Part shown: one piece after another, positions 41,321 through 51,743 of the stretch
Layout of the letters: each line of letters starts with the position of its first letter
Position numbering within the stretch: position 1 is the first letter of the stretch
NCBI GenBank assembly: GCA_944548615.1
Contig: OX155962.1
Span: forward strand, 1,128,670-1,192,669
Source of the DNA: Micropterix aruncella
Lineage: Eukaryota; Arthropoda; Insecta; Lepidoptera; Micropterigidae
Reading direction: 5' to 3'
Length of the DNA stretch: 64,000 nucleotides
Made by a program: the position numbers and the translations under genes
The notes under the pieces: model-generated
What the model was told of the DNA's origin: nothing
The model's input: the letters and a program-made list of their open reading frames with translations, nothing else
Databases searched by the model: none

Positions 41321-42095
41321 CTCTGGGTGGTCACGTCTGCCGATCGATGTTTTTCGTATTATCCGTATTTATGCAATTATCGGCTCTATTTCTCCCTCCA
41401 CTGCGGCAAAAGCCTGTCATTGAAGCCTGCCATTAAATAAGCCACTGTTATATATTAGTATGCTTGCACACACCTTCAAGAAACACATTTTTGAGGGCTT
41501 TGAAAATTTTGCATGGAATGACTGGCTTCCGAAAGGTTAGTTAATAAAACTTATCGGCGAGCTTATTGCGTTGAAACAATGTCTTACACCTAACTTTGTC
41601 CAAATGGGAAAACATGCTTTGCGGTGAAATAAGATAAAACTATTTTTAAAATCACAAATATATCTTAACATTTCAATCCAGCAGAAAATAAAACAAACAA
41701 AAAATTTAAAAAAGCAGTAAACCTATAATGACAAGAGGAAGGGAGGAAGGGACGAGAAATTTATGTTAGTGTCCTGAACCTTCGTTTAAAGCAATACAAA
41801 CTCGGCGCTGTCTTTATGTGTGTGGGTAAAGCATTCCAGAAACAAGCTCCAATTAGAGAAGGAGCGCAAGTAAAAATCACTAGTGTGACCAGGGGGTAGG
41901 TTGTCTTAAGATCTTAGAGCCCGTGACCTGATAAAGCATTATGAATGATGAGCAGAAATAGATCTCTCATTTGTTCGCTGAAGAGGTGCATTCCGATAGC
42001 AGTATCAGTGGCATCTGCCCATGCCAGAATGAAATATACTAATAGACGATTTATAAGCGCATTATATATCGCCATTACGGAGGTTTTATATAGCT
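41321..42095. other. FHIP1 intron, unassigned
   Basis: A minus-strand frame at 41914-42111 (YNALINRLLVYFILAWADAT, LFSEQMRDLF) has the feel of a LINE tail, but I cannot place it. AGGAAGGGAGGAAGGGACGA at about 41733 is a purine patch. Confidence 0.35.
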
Positions 42096-44098
42096 CCATG
42101 TTAAAACGCAAGAATGGACTACCCGCTCTATACCATATTCAATTGGATTATTTCAGGGCTGTTGCCTCTCCCCGACGATTTTTAATATAGTTTTTAATAT
42201 ACTGCTGGAAAGCCTGACCCAGTTTGACAGGAAGTGGGGCTACCGTTTTAAAACAGACGGCCAATACACCTCGTCGTGCCTCGCTTTTGCCGACGACCTA
42301 ACTTTCATCACCAGAAGCCCCAAGCAGCTTTCCCTGCTATTACAGAAAGTGGAGCTTTTCTGCGACTGGTCAGGCTGTATAAAAGTGAAGCCCTCCAAAT
42401 GTTTTTGCCTTGGACTCGCCCGCATGGGCACAAAATTTACATCCTATGACCCCAAATTGGTCTATAAGGGCTCTAATATCTCCCTTATAGACCCAAACAA
42501 TCATTTCAAATTCCTCGGCAGAAAAATCACCCATCAGGGAAAAGACGTCTCGGGCGATCATGTTATAGAGCATTTCAAAAGTTGCCTGGCGAAAATAGAT
42601 GCCTTGCTAATTTCTGGCCCTCGTAAGGCCTGGATCTATGACAATTATCTAACGTCACATTTGTCATGGCCCTTTCTTATTTACGATTTTACTAAAACCC
42701 AACTGTCCCGTCTAGATGCGCTGGTGACAGCTAGTTTAAAATCCTGGCTGTCCTTAGCCAAACCAGCTGACCCCTCGACTCTCTTCAGGTCCAAACAAAA
42801 TTTAGGGCTAGCGCTTAAACTGCCCTCTCTGCTCTACGCCAACTCCAGAATAACCAAAAATTCGATTCTGTGCAATTCCAAAGATCCGGCAATATCGAAG
42901 CACGTAATAAGTGGCCGTAGTGATTCAAATGACCTACAAGCCAGCGTAGACTTCCACAAAAAGTTCCTTACTGGAATCAGCCAGAATGGCACTGGTCTGG
43001 GGTATGGCAGTACAACCACGAGCGACGTGGACTTGAAGAAGTCTCTTTTGCGGGGAGATTACGACAGCAAGAGTATGGCTCATGCTATTGGCCTTCAATG
43101 CCAGAATGATTGGACAACAATTGGGGACTTTTGCATTCCGCCTCCAATGCACTGGAAGGTAATGCTCTATGACTGGACGCCAGAGATGCTGAAATTTTAT
43201 TTGAATGCCTTTCAGCATACACTTCCAGACCCCAGTAACCACGCTCGTTGGAGCTTTGCCGAGGATAGTTCTTGTCCCCTCTGTAGCAATACCCCTTGCA
43301 CAGCTAGACACATTCTAGCTGGCTGCAAGGTGGCCTTAGATCAAGGACGGTACACTTACCGCCATGACAAAGTTCTCGCTGTTATTCGCGAGGTAATTAG
43401 TCTCTCAGTGGCTCGTGCCAACAAGGGTTTGACAGTATCCTCCAAACCCCCAATACAGTTTGTGCGGGATGGCTCTAAAGGCAAAAAACATTTAACTACA
43501 AAACCTTTCTCAATAATCGAGAAAGCTACAGATTGGATTCTGGAGGTTGATTCGGTCTCTAAGCAGTATAAATTCCCTGAAAGTCTCGGATGCACAGCCC
43601 TCCGTCCAGATATAACTCTTTACTCTCTATCTCGGAAGGTGGCTCTTATTGTAGAATTAACTGTTCCATGGGAATCAAATATCCCAAAAGACCACGAGTA
43701 CAAATTAAATAAATACCATGATCTTGCAAATGCCGTAACCCGGAACGGCTTCACTGTTCACCTTCACGCGGTGGAAGTTGGCGCTCGTGGCCTGCCAGCT
43801 AAATCTCTATTTCACCTCTTTAAAGATCTTGGCCTTTCCAGAAAAATAATCAACTCTTTCTTAGAAAAATTATCTAAAACTGCGATTTGCGCATCTCAAA
43901 TTCTATGGCTTCGAAGGGGGAGTGAATGGGTGGCAAGGTGAACGCTCACATGTGGCAAGACAGCTGTCCTAAACCTACCACAGCCGGTTCGTAAGTCCGG
44001 AATCCACTGCTCACCCCCCAGAAGTGTAAAAAATAGTATTATGATGGGCCCGACTCTGGTCGGTGAATTCCATGGCAGCTCCGTTTGTATTTATTTAT
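42096..44098 (+). mobile_element. RLE-type LINE, best-preserved endonuclease copy (copy 8)
   Basis: Truncated at the 5' end inside the RT domain; the 3' end is at the GTATTTATTTATAT tail. One frame is open from about 42100 to 43941 without a break. The 3' UTR has the CGACTCTGGTCGG stem-loop and GGTGAATTCCATGGCAGCTC. The same family as 55868-58510; these two copies differ at only scattered positions over their shared part. Confidence 0.95.
42349..43941 (+). CDS. RLE LINE polyprotein, RT thumb to endonuclease (partial)
   Basis: 530 codons are listed from a GTG; the true frame extends 5' to about 42100 and includes GLFQGCCLSPTIFNIVFNIL and FADDLTF (42286-42298). C-terminal features: CCHC knuckle CPLCSNTPCTARHILAGC (Cys ~309, C-x2-C-x8-H-x4-C) and a PD-(D/E)XK restriction-like endonuclease with RPD (~419-421), VELTVPWE (~435-442) and YKLNKYHD. 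This order (RT, CCHC, RLE) defines the early LINE groups R2, NeSL, R4, Hero and Utopia. HILAGC.ALDQGRY.xRHD suggests NeSL/Hero relatives, as inference. Confidence 0.93.
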   Translation: MELFCDWSGCIKVKPSKCFCLGLARMGTKFTSYDPKLVYKGSNISLIDPNNHFKFLGRKITHQGKDVSGDHVIEHFKSCLAKIDALLISGPRKAWIYDNYLTSHLSWPFLIYDFTKTQLSRLDALVTASLKSWLSLAKPADPSTLFRSKQNLGLALKLPSLLYANSRITKNSILCNSKDPAISKHVISGRSDSNDLQASVDFHKKFLTGISQNGTGLGYGSTTTSDVDLKKSLLRGDYDSKSMAHAIGLQCQNDWTTIGDFCIPPPMHWKVMLYDWTPEMLKFYLNAFQHTLPDPSNHARWSFAEDSSCPLCSNTPCTARHILAGCKVALDQGRYTYRHDKVLAVIREVISLSVARANKGLTVSSKPPIQFVRDGSKGKKHLTTKPFSIIEKATDWILEVDSVSKQYKFPESLGCTALRPDITLYSLSRKVALIVELTVPWESNIPKDHEYKLNKYHDLANAVTRNGFTVHLHAVEVGARGLPAKSLFHLFKDLGLSRKIINSFLEKLSKTAICASQILWLRRGSEWVAR

Positions 44099-44292
44099 AT
44101 TGCAAAGGGGGTTTATGTGATCTCCCTTGTGTGACGATTGTTATTATTTCCAGGAATTCAGTGTTAGTTACCGCATTTATTGTCTCTGAATTCATATTTA
44201 TACTGCTTTGTATTGAAGTACAAGATTCCGGAGCAAATGATTTCGAGGGATTTAAGATGAGTTTATTTCTTTAAATCAATTATTTGTTACAT

Positions 44293-44372
44293 CAACGCCA
44301 CTGTCGGTTGTAACATTAGCAAAACATCAGGTGCTCTAAATTTCACTTGGTAAAATCCGTTTCTAATTATTT
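44293..44372 (+). mobile_element. Penelope-like arm remnant
   Basis: CAACGCCACTGTCGGTTGTA ... AAATTTCACTTGGTAAAATC is a diverged version of the outer part of the right arm at 15820-15895 (ACAACGGCGGCTGCAACGTC ... AAATTTCACGCGGTAAATTC). Short and non-coding. Confidence 0.5.
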
Positions 44373-44382
44373 TGTAATTGCA

Positions 44383-45807
44383 TTAACCCGACTAATGCGA
44401 GTCGACCCCCATCGGTTGCAAGAAAAAAAATGGTGGAATGTGACCCAACCAATAGCGGTTGCAACTTTCACCGTTTGCGAAAAAAATCATTAAAACTCCA
44501 AATACGGTTATTTTCCTTTCCGAAAGCGTTACATAACGACGCAATGCGCATCTCTATTCGAAAGTCGCATTCGATGGACGTTCGGTCGTGTAGTTTCTTT
44601 GCTATGCATCAGTAATTTCCGAGTTCACCGTCGGGCGGTCGCCATTTTGAGCGTCCCGTTTTTGTGCCGCTGTGTATTGAACATAAATGTGTTTTAGTGC
44701 GTGTTATACTTCGATATACTTCAAAAACGTGAGTAATTTGCGTTTTAAAACAGTTTATGAATGAGCATTTGTCATTTGAGATTGTCCATTTGCTGTTTTT
44801 CGTGTATTTTTTAGCAAATTGCTTCGGCGAAAACATATGTGTCAGAATACGTGGCTGCAATTTGTTTCGTTATTTTTATGAAATCTCCCGAAATATCGCG
44901 AAATATGATGTAATATTGTTTCAATTCGCTAATAAAATAGTTATTCTTTCATTTACATTGTAAGCAATTACATAATAAGCCGTATTTTTTTCATTACGAG
45001 TAGTTTCATAAAATGCCGTCGCACTTTGGAGTTTGTTTTGACAATTAGTATGAAAGTATTACAATATTTTGAGTGCGATTTTCTATTGTTTTTCTATGAA
45101 ATGTGACTCTTTGGAGTATAATAATTAGTTACTGGACATATAATAAGCATAGAATGAGACATATTATTTGAAAATCCTTTACCATTTTTGTATTATCAAA
45201 GTTTCCATCAAAGTTAGCAAGTTTCCATCGCTAACTCACAAAAGTTTAGATTTTTCTGTAATATCAGACAAAGCTGAAAGTTCTGGTGTGATTTTCTAAG
45301 AAGTGTGATAAAGTGGTAAAGTTATTTTGAAAGAAATTCATATAAAAAAGACCGTAAGTAGTCACAAATATAAAATTTTTTTTTTTTTTTTAACGAGAAT
45401 ACATCAAATTTTTCTTGACTGAATTACTAAATATTTTTGTATTCAAATAAGTAAAACAAAATAATAGTTTTGATAAAGCATTTAATAAAGAACATAACTG
45501 TATTTATAATTTTTGTTCATTTTCCGCATTTTGTGATAAAAACATCGAAATGATTTTATAGGTGAGTTCTTTCAGTTCGCCAACTTTGTAATATTTATTC
45601 ATTATTATCTTAATTGTTTTACGAGATAAGGTTATAATGTTTTATATTTCAAATTTCAATGCGATCATTTTAAAGTTATTCTTTTTACGATCCATATAGT
45701 AGTTATGGTCGTTTTTCCTCAAGGCCGCGAAACTGTTCCGCGCAGAAGTGACTGCTAAATTATTACTTCGCGAGGGTAAACTTTTACTTCGCGATTGGTC
45801 GGGTTAA
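44383..45807. mobile_element. TTAA-target element of ~1.42 kb, copy d
   Basis: TTAA (44383-44386), CCCGACTAATGCG ...; right end GATTGGTCGGG then TTAA (45804-45807). Two end-repeat units (GTCGACCCCCATCGGTTGCA and GTGACCCAACCAATAGCGGT) start about 47 bp apart at the left. 44640-45400 matches 63270-64000, and 45580-45730 matches the interior of copies a, f and g. A conserved GTGAGTAATTTGCG near 44730 looks like a splice donor after a short leader, suggesting derivation from an autonomous parent with an intron. No transposase frame remains. Confidence 0.78.
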
Positions 45808-46079
45808 GCTGTTCGTTGATCCAATTTTTTATTATCTTTGTTTTTTTTTTATTTTCAAAAGGAAGCTAATATTGCCAGCATAGAGAAGTGTTTTAACATC
45901 TGGTGACATTTTAAATTCTACATCATTAATGAAGAGAATGAACAATACATTTAATTAGGAAACAATAGAGGGTGGTTTCCTTTGCTTTAACACAAATATA
46001 CTTTTCCACATCCAGTCCTGAATATCATCTGACATCTATTGTCCAACAGATTCATTTAAATATAATAAAAATTACAAAC

Positions 46080-46593
46080 CTATATCACAATGGGCCGGAT
46101 TGACATCGTTCCCGAGCGTATCCATAAATCCATCATCAAAGTCGATCCCGGGCGCTAGCTCAGTCTTCCAGAATGACTCCTCGGCGAATTCCTCGGCGTG
46201 TTCATCGTCAGGCAGCGCCATCTCTCCGTCCGGAGTAGCATCGTCGTCGCAATCCGGTCTATACTTAAAGCTCTCGTAACCGCTACTCTCGCTAATTGAC
46301 TGTAAACTATCGTGCTCCTTTCCGCAGCTGTTGAAACTGGAATCTATGGTAACGTTTGACGCTTTTGAATCGTTGTGCCCACACAAGTTGGCGTGCTCGC
46401 TCTGGAAGTCTCTTATCAGGGTTTGAATGAGTTCGTTGTCGACGGTTATAGGGGCGTTCCTTTCGGGGTTTTTGTATTGACCGTCGAAATTACAGCTCCA
46501 TTCCTGACAGGCTTCTGAGCATGATCGTATTCGACGGCGAGCCTCACAGAGATAAGCGTGGTAGTTATTGTATAACGTTTCATTTGAGTGAAG
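46080..46593 (-). CDS. FHIP1: FHIP1-type gene, large exon
   Basis: Acceptor TTTTATTTCAG before 46593 and donor GTTTGTAAT after 46080 (minus strand); phase 0 in, phase 1 out (ends at ...CDIG, joined to PLLQ). It encodes LHSNETLYNNYHAYLCEARR, CSEACQEWSCNFDG, then an acidic, Ser-rich linker (SSGYESFKYRPDCDDDATPD, EHAEEFAEESFWKTEL). FHIP proteins have the same YxxYLxEARxxIRxCxxAC...W block followed by a disordered acidic segment. Confidence 0.92.
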
Positions 46594-46743
46594 CTGAAAT
46601 AAAAAAAAACAATCAATCTAATACATAAAAACAGGCGGAGTTTAATATAATTTAAGGAACACTTATTTTGGGCATCTTTTTTCCGAGATTTAGGTTATAA
46701 CTGTTATAGTGGCTCTGTTCCGAGATTTAGGTAATAACTGTTA

Positions 46744-47445
46744 GTTTCTCAGTGGCTCGTGCCAACAAGGGTTTGACAGTATCCTCCAAACCCCCAATAC
46801 AGTTTGTGCGGGATGGCTTTCAAGGCAAAAAACATTTAGCTACAAAACCTTTCTCAATAATTGAGAAAGCTAGAGATTGGATTCTGGAGGTTGATTCGGT
46901 CTCTAAGCAGTATAAATTCCCTGAAAGTCTCGGATGCACAGCCCTCCGTCCAGATATAACTCTTTACTCTCTATCTCGGAAGGTGGCCCTTATTGTAGAA
47001 TTAACTGTTCCATGGGAATCAAATATCCCAAAAGACCAAGAGTACAAATTAAATAAATACCATGATCTTGCAAATGCCGTAACCCGGAACGGCTTCACTG
47101 TTCACCTTCATGCGGTGGAAGTTGGCGCTCGTGGCCTGCCAGCTAAATCTCTATTTCACCTATTTAAAGATCTTTGCCTTTTCAGAAAAATAATCAACTC
47201 TTTCTTAGAAAAATTATCTAAAACTGCGATTTGCGCATCTCAAATTCTATGGCATCGAAGGGGGAGTGAATGGGTGGTAAGGTGTACGCTCACATGTGGC
47301 AAGACAGCTGTCCTAAACCTACCACAGCCGGTTCGTAAGTCCGGAATCCACTGCTCACCCCCCAGAAGTGTAAAAAAATAGTATTATGATGGGCTCGACT
47401 CCGGTCGGTGAATTCCATGGCAGCTCCGTTTGTATTTATTATTTA
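46744..47445 (+). mobile_element. RLE-type LINE fragment (copy 9)
   Basis: It starts at AGTTTCTCAGTGGCTCGTGC (after the CCHC) and runs open from 46752 to 47381. PDITLYS and VELTVPWESN are intact; the usual stop is lost (TGA to TGT, GGTGTACGC), so the frame continues into the 3' UTR. It ends with a TATTTATTATTTATTATATA tail. It begins 150 bp upstream (in FHIP1 direction) of the 46593 acceptor. Confidence 0.92.
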
Positions 47446-48100
47446 TTATATATTTATTGTGTCATGGGTCAAAACTTCACGGTACCTCAGCCATTCATGT
47501 AATTTTTTTGCAAGCTTTCCAGATGCCATAACTGGAGGAAACTTGAGAATTCCTTATTATATCAGATTTTTGAGATTGGGATTTTTATAACATTTATCAG
47601 TGTTTTCTTAGGTTGTTTCTTGTTTTTTTGGCCGACAATTAGTAAATAACTGGGGTAACAATCGACCATTTCGATTAATGTAGATAATACCAATAATCGT
47701 CGAATAATGTTATCGTATTCGGTTGAATCTTTAGTTGTTTCTAAAAAATATATAGAGTGTGCTAAATGTCGTTTTATTAAAATATTACTATTATTTTGTC
47801 TAAAATGGATCAGTCGAAAATTTATCTTTCATCGAAATTGATATTAAATATAGACTTTAGACGGGGTCTTCCTCTAGATATCTAAGACCACCTCGGACTA
47901 GTTAACTCCGTTTCTGAAACGCCGTGACGTAACAAATGTCTAAAACAAGCACCTATTTGAAAAAAAATGGATAGCCCATCTAGAGATGATGCAGTCGATC
48001 AAATGCTTTGCCTCCAGTTGTGAATGATCCAGAAAATAAATTAATAGTTTAAAAAAAAAAATAAAAACACGCTTTTATAAATGCACGTAAAAACCAAAAA
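47446..48100. other. FHIP1 intron, no gene seen
   Basis: AT-rich; TAATCGTCG/CGATTAATG words near 47650-47720 resemble those at 14690-14780. Nothing coding. Confidence 0.45.
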
Positions 48101-48103
48101 ATC

Positions 48104-48360
48104 CGGCTTCATCATCAGACCTTGAAACTTAATCGTGGTCAAAGTTCATTACAAGACCTTTCTAACAAGTCCAAACGCTATGATACGATATTCCATCATG
48201 GAATGCCAGTGCCTATCTTGCGGCTTCATCATCAGACCTTGAAACCTAATCTTGGTCAAAGTTCATTTCAAGACTTTTCTAACAAGTCCAAACACAGCTA
48301 TGATACAATGTTCCATCATGAGTTCCAGTTCATATCTTCCGACTCCATCATCAGATCAGT
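48104..48360. repeat. Tandem repeat, ~118-bp unit, 2.2 copies
   Basis: GGCTTCATCATCAGACCTTG starts units at 48105 and 48222, with a third partial start near 48341 (GACTCCATCATCAGATC). Units differ at scattered sites. The frames open across it (109 and 80 codons) are by-products of the repeat. Confidence 0.85.
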
Positions 48361-49100
48361 TCGACTGTACTATATTATTGTATTGTCATCAGAACTACAT
48401 ACAGCTGCCAATTTTCATGACGCTACGATCCTTGGAAGATGGTTCAATTAGTTACCTTAGATTCCATTACATAGTTACATACAGGTCGACCTAATAAAAG
48501 CGTGTTAAAAATACATGTTTTTCAGTGATCGGTACCAAAAACGGAGTTGTTATTAATGGAGTTGAACTAAAGCTTGACACTAAAATTAGACTACTAATGG
48601 CCAAGATATTAAGGACGGTAACGGAAAATGAGTAGTCTATTCGCCTGTACTACTATTTGGAAAACTCTAAAGAATATCAAAGCGATGAATTGCAATATTT
48701 GGAAATTTAGGAGACAACGCAGCTCGTCGGCAATCAGTAGAAAAAAGGACTCATCATAGCGGAGTATCCCTTGCCGAAAATCGAGGATGAATAAAATTTG
48801 GTTAAATGAATGATTTATTATTTTTCTAATAAAGTGTATCGATATTTTCACTGGCGAATTGCCCCAATGCATCCCGTATTGAGTCGGTGGTAAAGTTTAC
48901 AAGTATACTGTAAGTATATGGTTGATTTTGAACTTAAAATAAAATCACCAGCTAATTTAAGTTTGACACTAAAATTAGACGACCTAAAATTTTAGCTAGT
49001 GGTTACCGTTTTTATTAATTAAACCACACATATCAGCAACTCTGATATATTCCGCATCAAGGAATAATGGTTAGCAATAATAACAAAATAAAACAATACT
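48361..49100. other. FHIP1 intron, no gene seen
   Basis: TTGACACTAAAATTAGAC is repeated at about 48574 and 48962, a short direct repeat. No gene. Confidence 0.45.
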
Positions 49101-49103
49101 CAC

Positions 49104-49412
49104 TCCATAATGTATTTTGGAAGGGTTTAAGCTCTCTGCTCCCACAGGCTCGGTTTTCAAATTGTTATTATTGTTAGAGCTCTTGTGGTAGTATCTGGAA
49201 GAATCGGGAGGGAATCTGAGGCAGCATTCCGGGGTGAGCGAAAGGAACATTCCGGAAGTCTTGCAGACTGGATCGTCTCCCGGGATGGGTTTCCTGTGCG
49301 AGACCATGAGGTGTGAGCCGTCCGACAGATACTTGAAGACCAGCTCCAGCATTACGTCCTCGCAGTTCAGGTCTATCAGGGTTTCCATGAGGGCTAAAGT
49401 CGTTAAGCAAAG
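49104..49412 (-). CDS. FHIP1: FHIP1-type gene, exon
   Basis: Acceptor CTTTCTTTCAG before 49412 and donor GTGAGTATTG after 49104 (minus strand); phase 0 both sides, 103 codons. It encodes LCLTTLALMETLIDLNCEDV, MLELVFKYLSDGSHLMVSHR, KTSGMFLSLTPECC, closely matching the central FHIP block (VSLALFxTLIxLxCEDVMLQLVLRYL...HxMLSQ...KFLSLxPxCC). A run of five Asn near the end is low complexity. Confidence 0.94.
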
Positions 49413-49498
49413 CTGAAAGAAAGCAAATTAGGGAATGAAGATTTATTTAGGGTATTCTTTAATTCTAGGTTGGAAAACAAAAAAATCTTTAAAAATGC

Positions 49499-49745
49499 TT
49501 AACCCCTCGCGTACCAGACGGGCCGAAACGTCCAGAATTGATATTTACCGTCGAACCCCAGACGGCCCGAAATGGCCAGGCGAGGCCGAATAGGAACATA
49601 AAACAGGTCTTTTTTAGACGATCGGTGTGACAGTTTCGGAGTAATCGTTTTTTTTCTGAAACGCCATCTTTTTTTTGAGACTTGCGAATTTCTTACGGGC
49701 CGTAAGGCACACATTAAAATAAAACCGCGGGCCTCGAGGGGTTAA
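49499..49745. mobile_element. TTAA-target MITE, copy e
   Basis: TTAA (49499-49502), CCCCTCGCGTACCAGACGGG ...; right end GGGCCTCGAGGGG then TTAA (49742-49745). Two end-repeat units (CCAGACGGGCCGAAACGTCC and CCAGACGGCCCGAAATGGCC) lie at the left, about 46 bp apart. No ORF. Confidence 0.85.
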
Positions 49746-49853
49746 AATTAAGAGGTTTCATCTTGCTTTTTAAATCCCCATATGTTTCTAATATATTGGT
49801 TATTATTATTATTATATTATACACTGATGCGTGTATATCACATGGACTTGTTT

Positions 49854-50285
49854 TTAAACTTGTGACTGTTTTGCACTAAGAGAAACGTCCGGTTTGTTTT
49901 TAAAGCTATTGACAATGATAGCACTGATCACTTCCTCTGGCAATGCATTCCAAGCATCCATTACACGATTTGCCAAAAAATGTTTCCTGGGGTTCAATGC
50001 TGCAATTGTCATATTCAGCTCTAACGAGTGTCCACGCAGTTGCTTGTTGGTGTTCAGGGTGTACATGTTCTCGAGGTTGGGCACACTGTAATAACCTTGA
50101 AGCATTTTGTAAGTTTCTATTAGGTCTCCTCGCTGCCTACGTTCCTCTAATGTTGTCAGGCGGAGTTCTTTCAGTCGTACTACGGCTTGTTCCTCAGCGA
50201 TAGCAGCAACTTCGTTGCTCTTCTCTGAACTTTTTTCAGGTGCTTTATATCCTTCCGAAAGTAAGGATTGCATACCTGGTAGGAG
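49854..50285 (-). mobile_element. CR1-like LINE C-terminal fragment
   Basis: The minus frame of 139 codons includes ELRLTTLEERRQRGDLIETY, YKMLQGYY, then RGHSLELNM and FLANRVMDAWNALPEEVISA, NSFKN. This is the CR1-group tail (TTLEERRxRGDLIETYKIL...NRVVDxWNxLPxEVVxAxSVNxFKN). A frameshift separates it from a VCNPYFRKDIKHLKKVQR piece at its 5' side. Confidence 0.85.
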
Positions 50286-50421
50286 TATTAGTTCTAAATA
50301 TCAAATGGTTACTAAAAAAAATGGCTTTCTGTTAAACTAATTTCATTGACCTGCAATATTTGGAAGCATTTTATCTTCAATGAAAATATCCATTCGTAAT
50401 AAAATCCATGATAAATTTAGT

Positions 50422-50735
50422 TTAACCCTTGGAGTAAATGGGTATTTTCCTGGATGCATTTGTCTCTTTTGCAGGATTTTCGGCGACATCGACCTTAAAG
50501 TACTATAACTACGAAACTACTACACCAATCATAAAAAGAACAACTGCACAATGATTGCATTGAAATTTCGAATATAGAATATTGAAATATCATTTTGTAA
50601 AACAATTAGATAATTATGAATAAATATGAGAACGTCAAAGAAGTGAAAAAAACGCGGAACCAGATCTGGTCGTATCATACTCAACGGATAATTGTTTCAG
50701 AACCAGATTTGGTCGTATCATACTCAAGGGGTTAA
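50422..50735 (-). mobile_element. TTAA-target MITE, copy f
   Basis: It is copy a (2864-3177) in reverse orientation, with intact TTAA at both ends (50422-50425, 50732-50735). The interior is almost identical to copy a. The two end repeats (GATACGACCAAATCTGGTTC and GATACGACCAGATCTGGTTC, read on the minus strand) share family-specific changes absent from copy a. Confidence 0.88.
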
Positions 50736-51743
50736 AAACTAAAAATTAATTACCTAAAATAGTTGCAAAACTAAATAATTTGGTTCGCTGGTAGCTAATT
50801 TTCCGTACATTATTTAAAAAAAAATAATACCTATAACTATAATGTATTCCAAAGTATGGGAAAATTTTAAAAATTAGTCGTTATAATTGAGGAGTCGGGT
50901 GGAGAGATCAGGAGTGGGGTGAGCTTTGCTCAGTCTTGTGAGTTCAGCGTCTGAGAAGAAATTGCACCCGACGATTGTACAACAACAGACTAAAATTCTG
51001 CAGAGACTCATTATTTTAAGGTAATATATATATTTTTTATTTGCAGCAAAAAAGATACAATAAATATTAAATATTCCTAGATACTAAGACAGATTTTTTT
51101 TAAAACAAAAAACTACAGGATGTTGTTTGATTTTTAGAATGGACCATAAAACAATATTGAAAAAAATATCACATCCAAAAAACAAATCATTGGCCTAAAG
51201 GAAGTTGACCGGGAGTCCGCTCCCAGCTGATTCCAAACAACCACCGAAAAGAGAAGATAGGGAATATCGCTAAAAGTGCCGAGCTCGCGTGGGATAGGCA
51301 TGATGACTACGAGACTAGGTCATTTAAGTGACTACAAGACCGAGACACAAATAGCTCGGTCATTAAAAAATTAACAATTTTTAGTAATTGGGTAGCTAGA
51401 TGAACTTGCCTCTGTTGCAATTGCGTTATCACACGTGATAAGAAGGAATGTTAAAATAAATATGCGCAACAACAACAATCGAGGAGTCAATCCTTGGAAT
51501 ACGTTGTCAGAAGTAGTAAGTGTCGACTCTGTCAACAGCACTAAGAATAAAGTGGTAGTTTTTCTTGACAAAACAGACACAAGTTTAAAAATAAGTGCAT
51601 GCGGTGATATAAATGCATTAGCCTTACGATTTTAAAATATAATAATAATATCCTTTACCATTTCTTAGTTAGGCCAAATCATTACAGTGCCAACTACGTA
51701 TGCAGTTAAAAAAGGTATATCGGAAACGCAGAGCGTTACTCAC
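50736..51743. other. FHIP1 intron, no gene seen
   Basis: Nothing coding. Small frames at 51371-51635 on both strands are short and overlap each other. AT-rich. Confidence 0.45.

Noticed and set aside
42934..43311. Recurrent antisense frames across RLE-LINE copies (about 125, 79, 67 and 61 codons at 13179, 42370, 42934, 43356, 56381, 56665, 57403)
   Set aside because: They recur only because the sense LINE sequence recurs; they are shadows of the RT/endonuclease frame.
48104..48360. CRISPR-like array
   Set aside because: Units are 118 bp tandem repeats without short repeats and unique spacers, in a eukaryotic intron.
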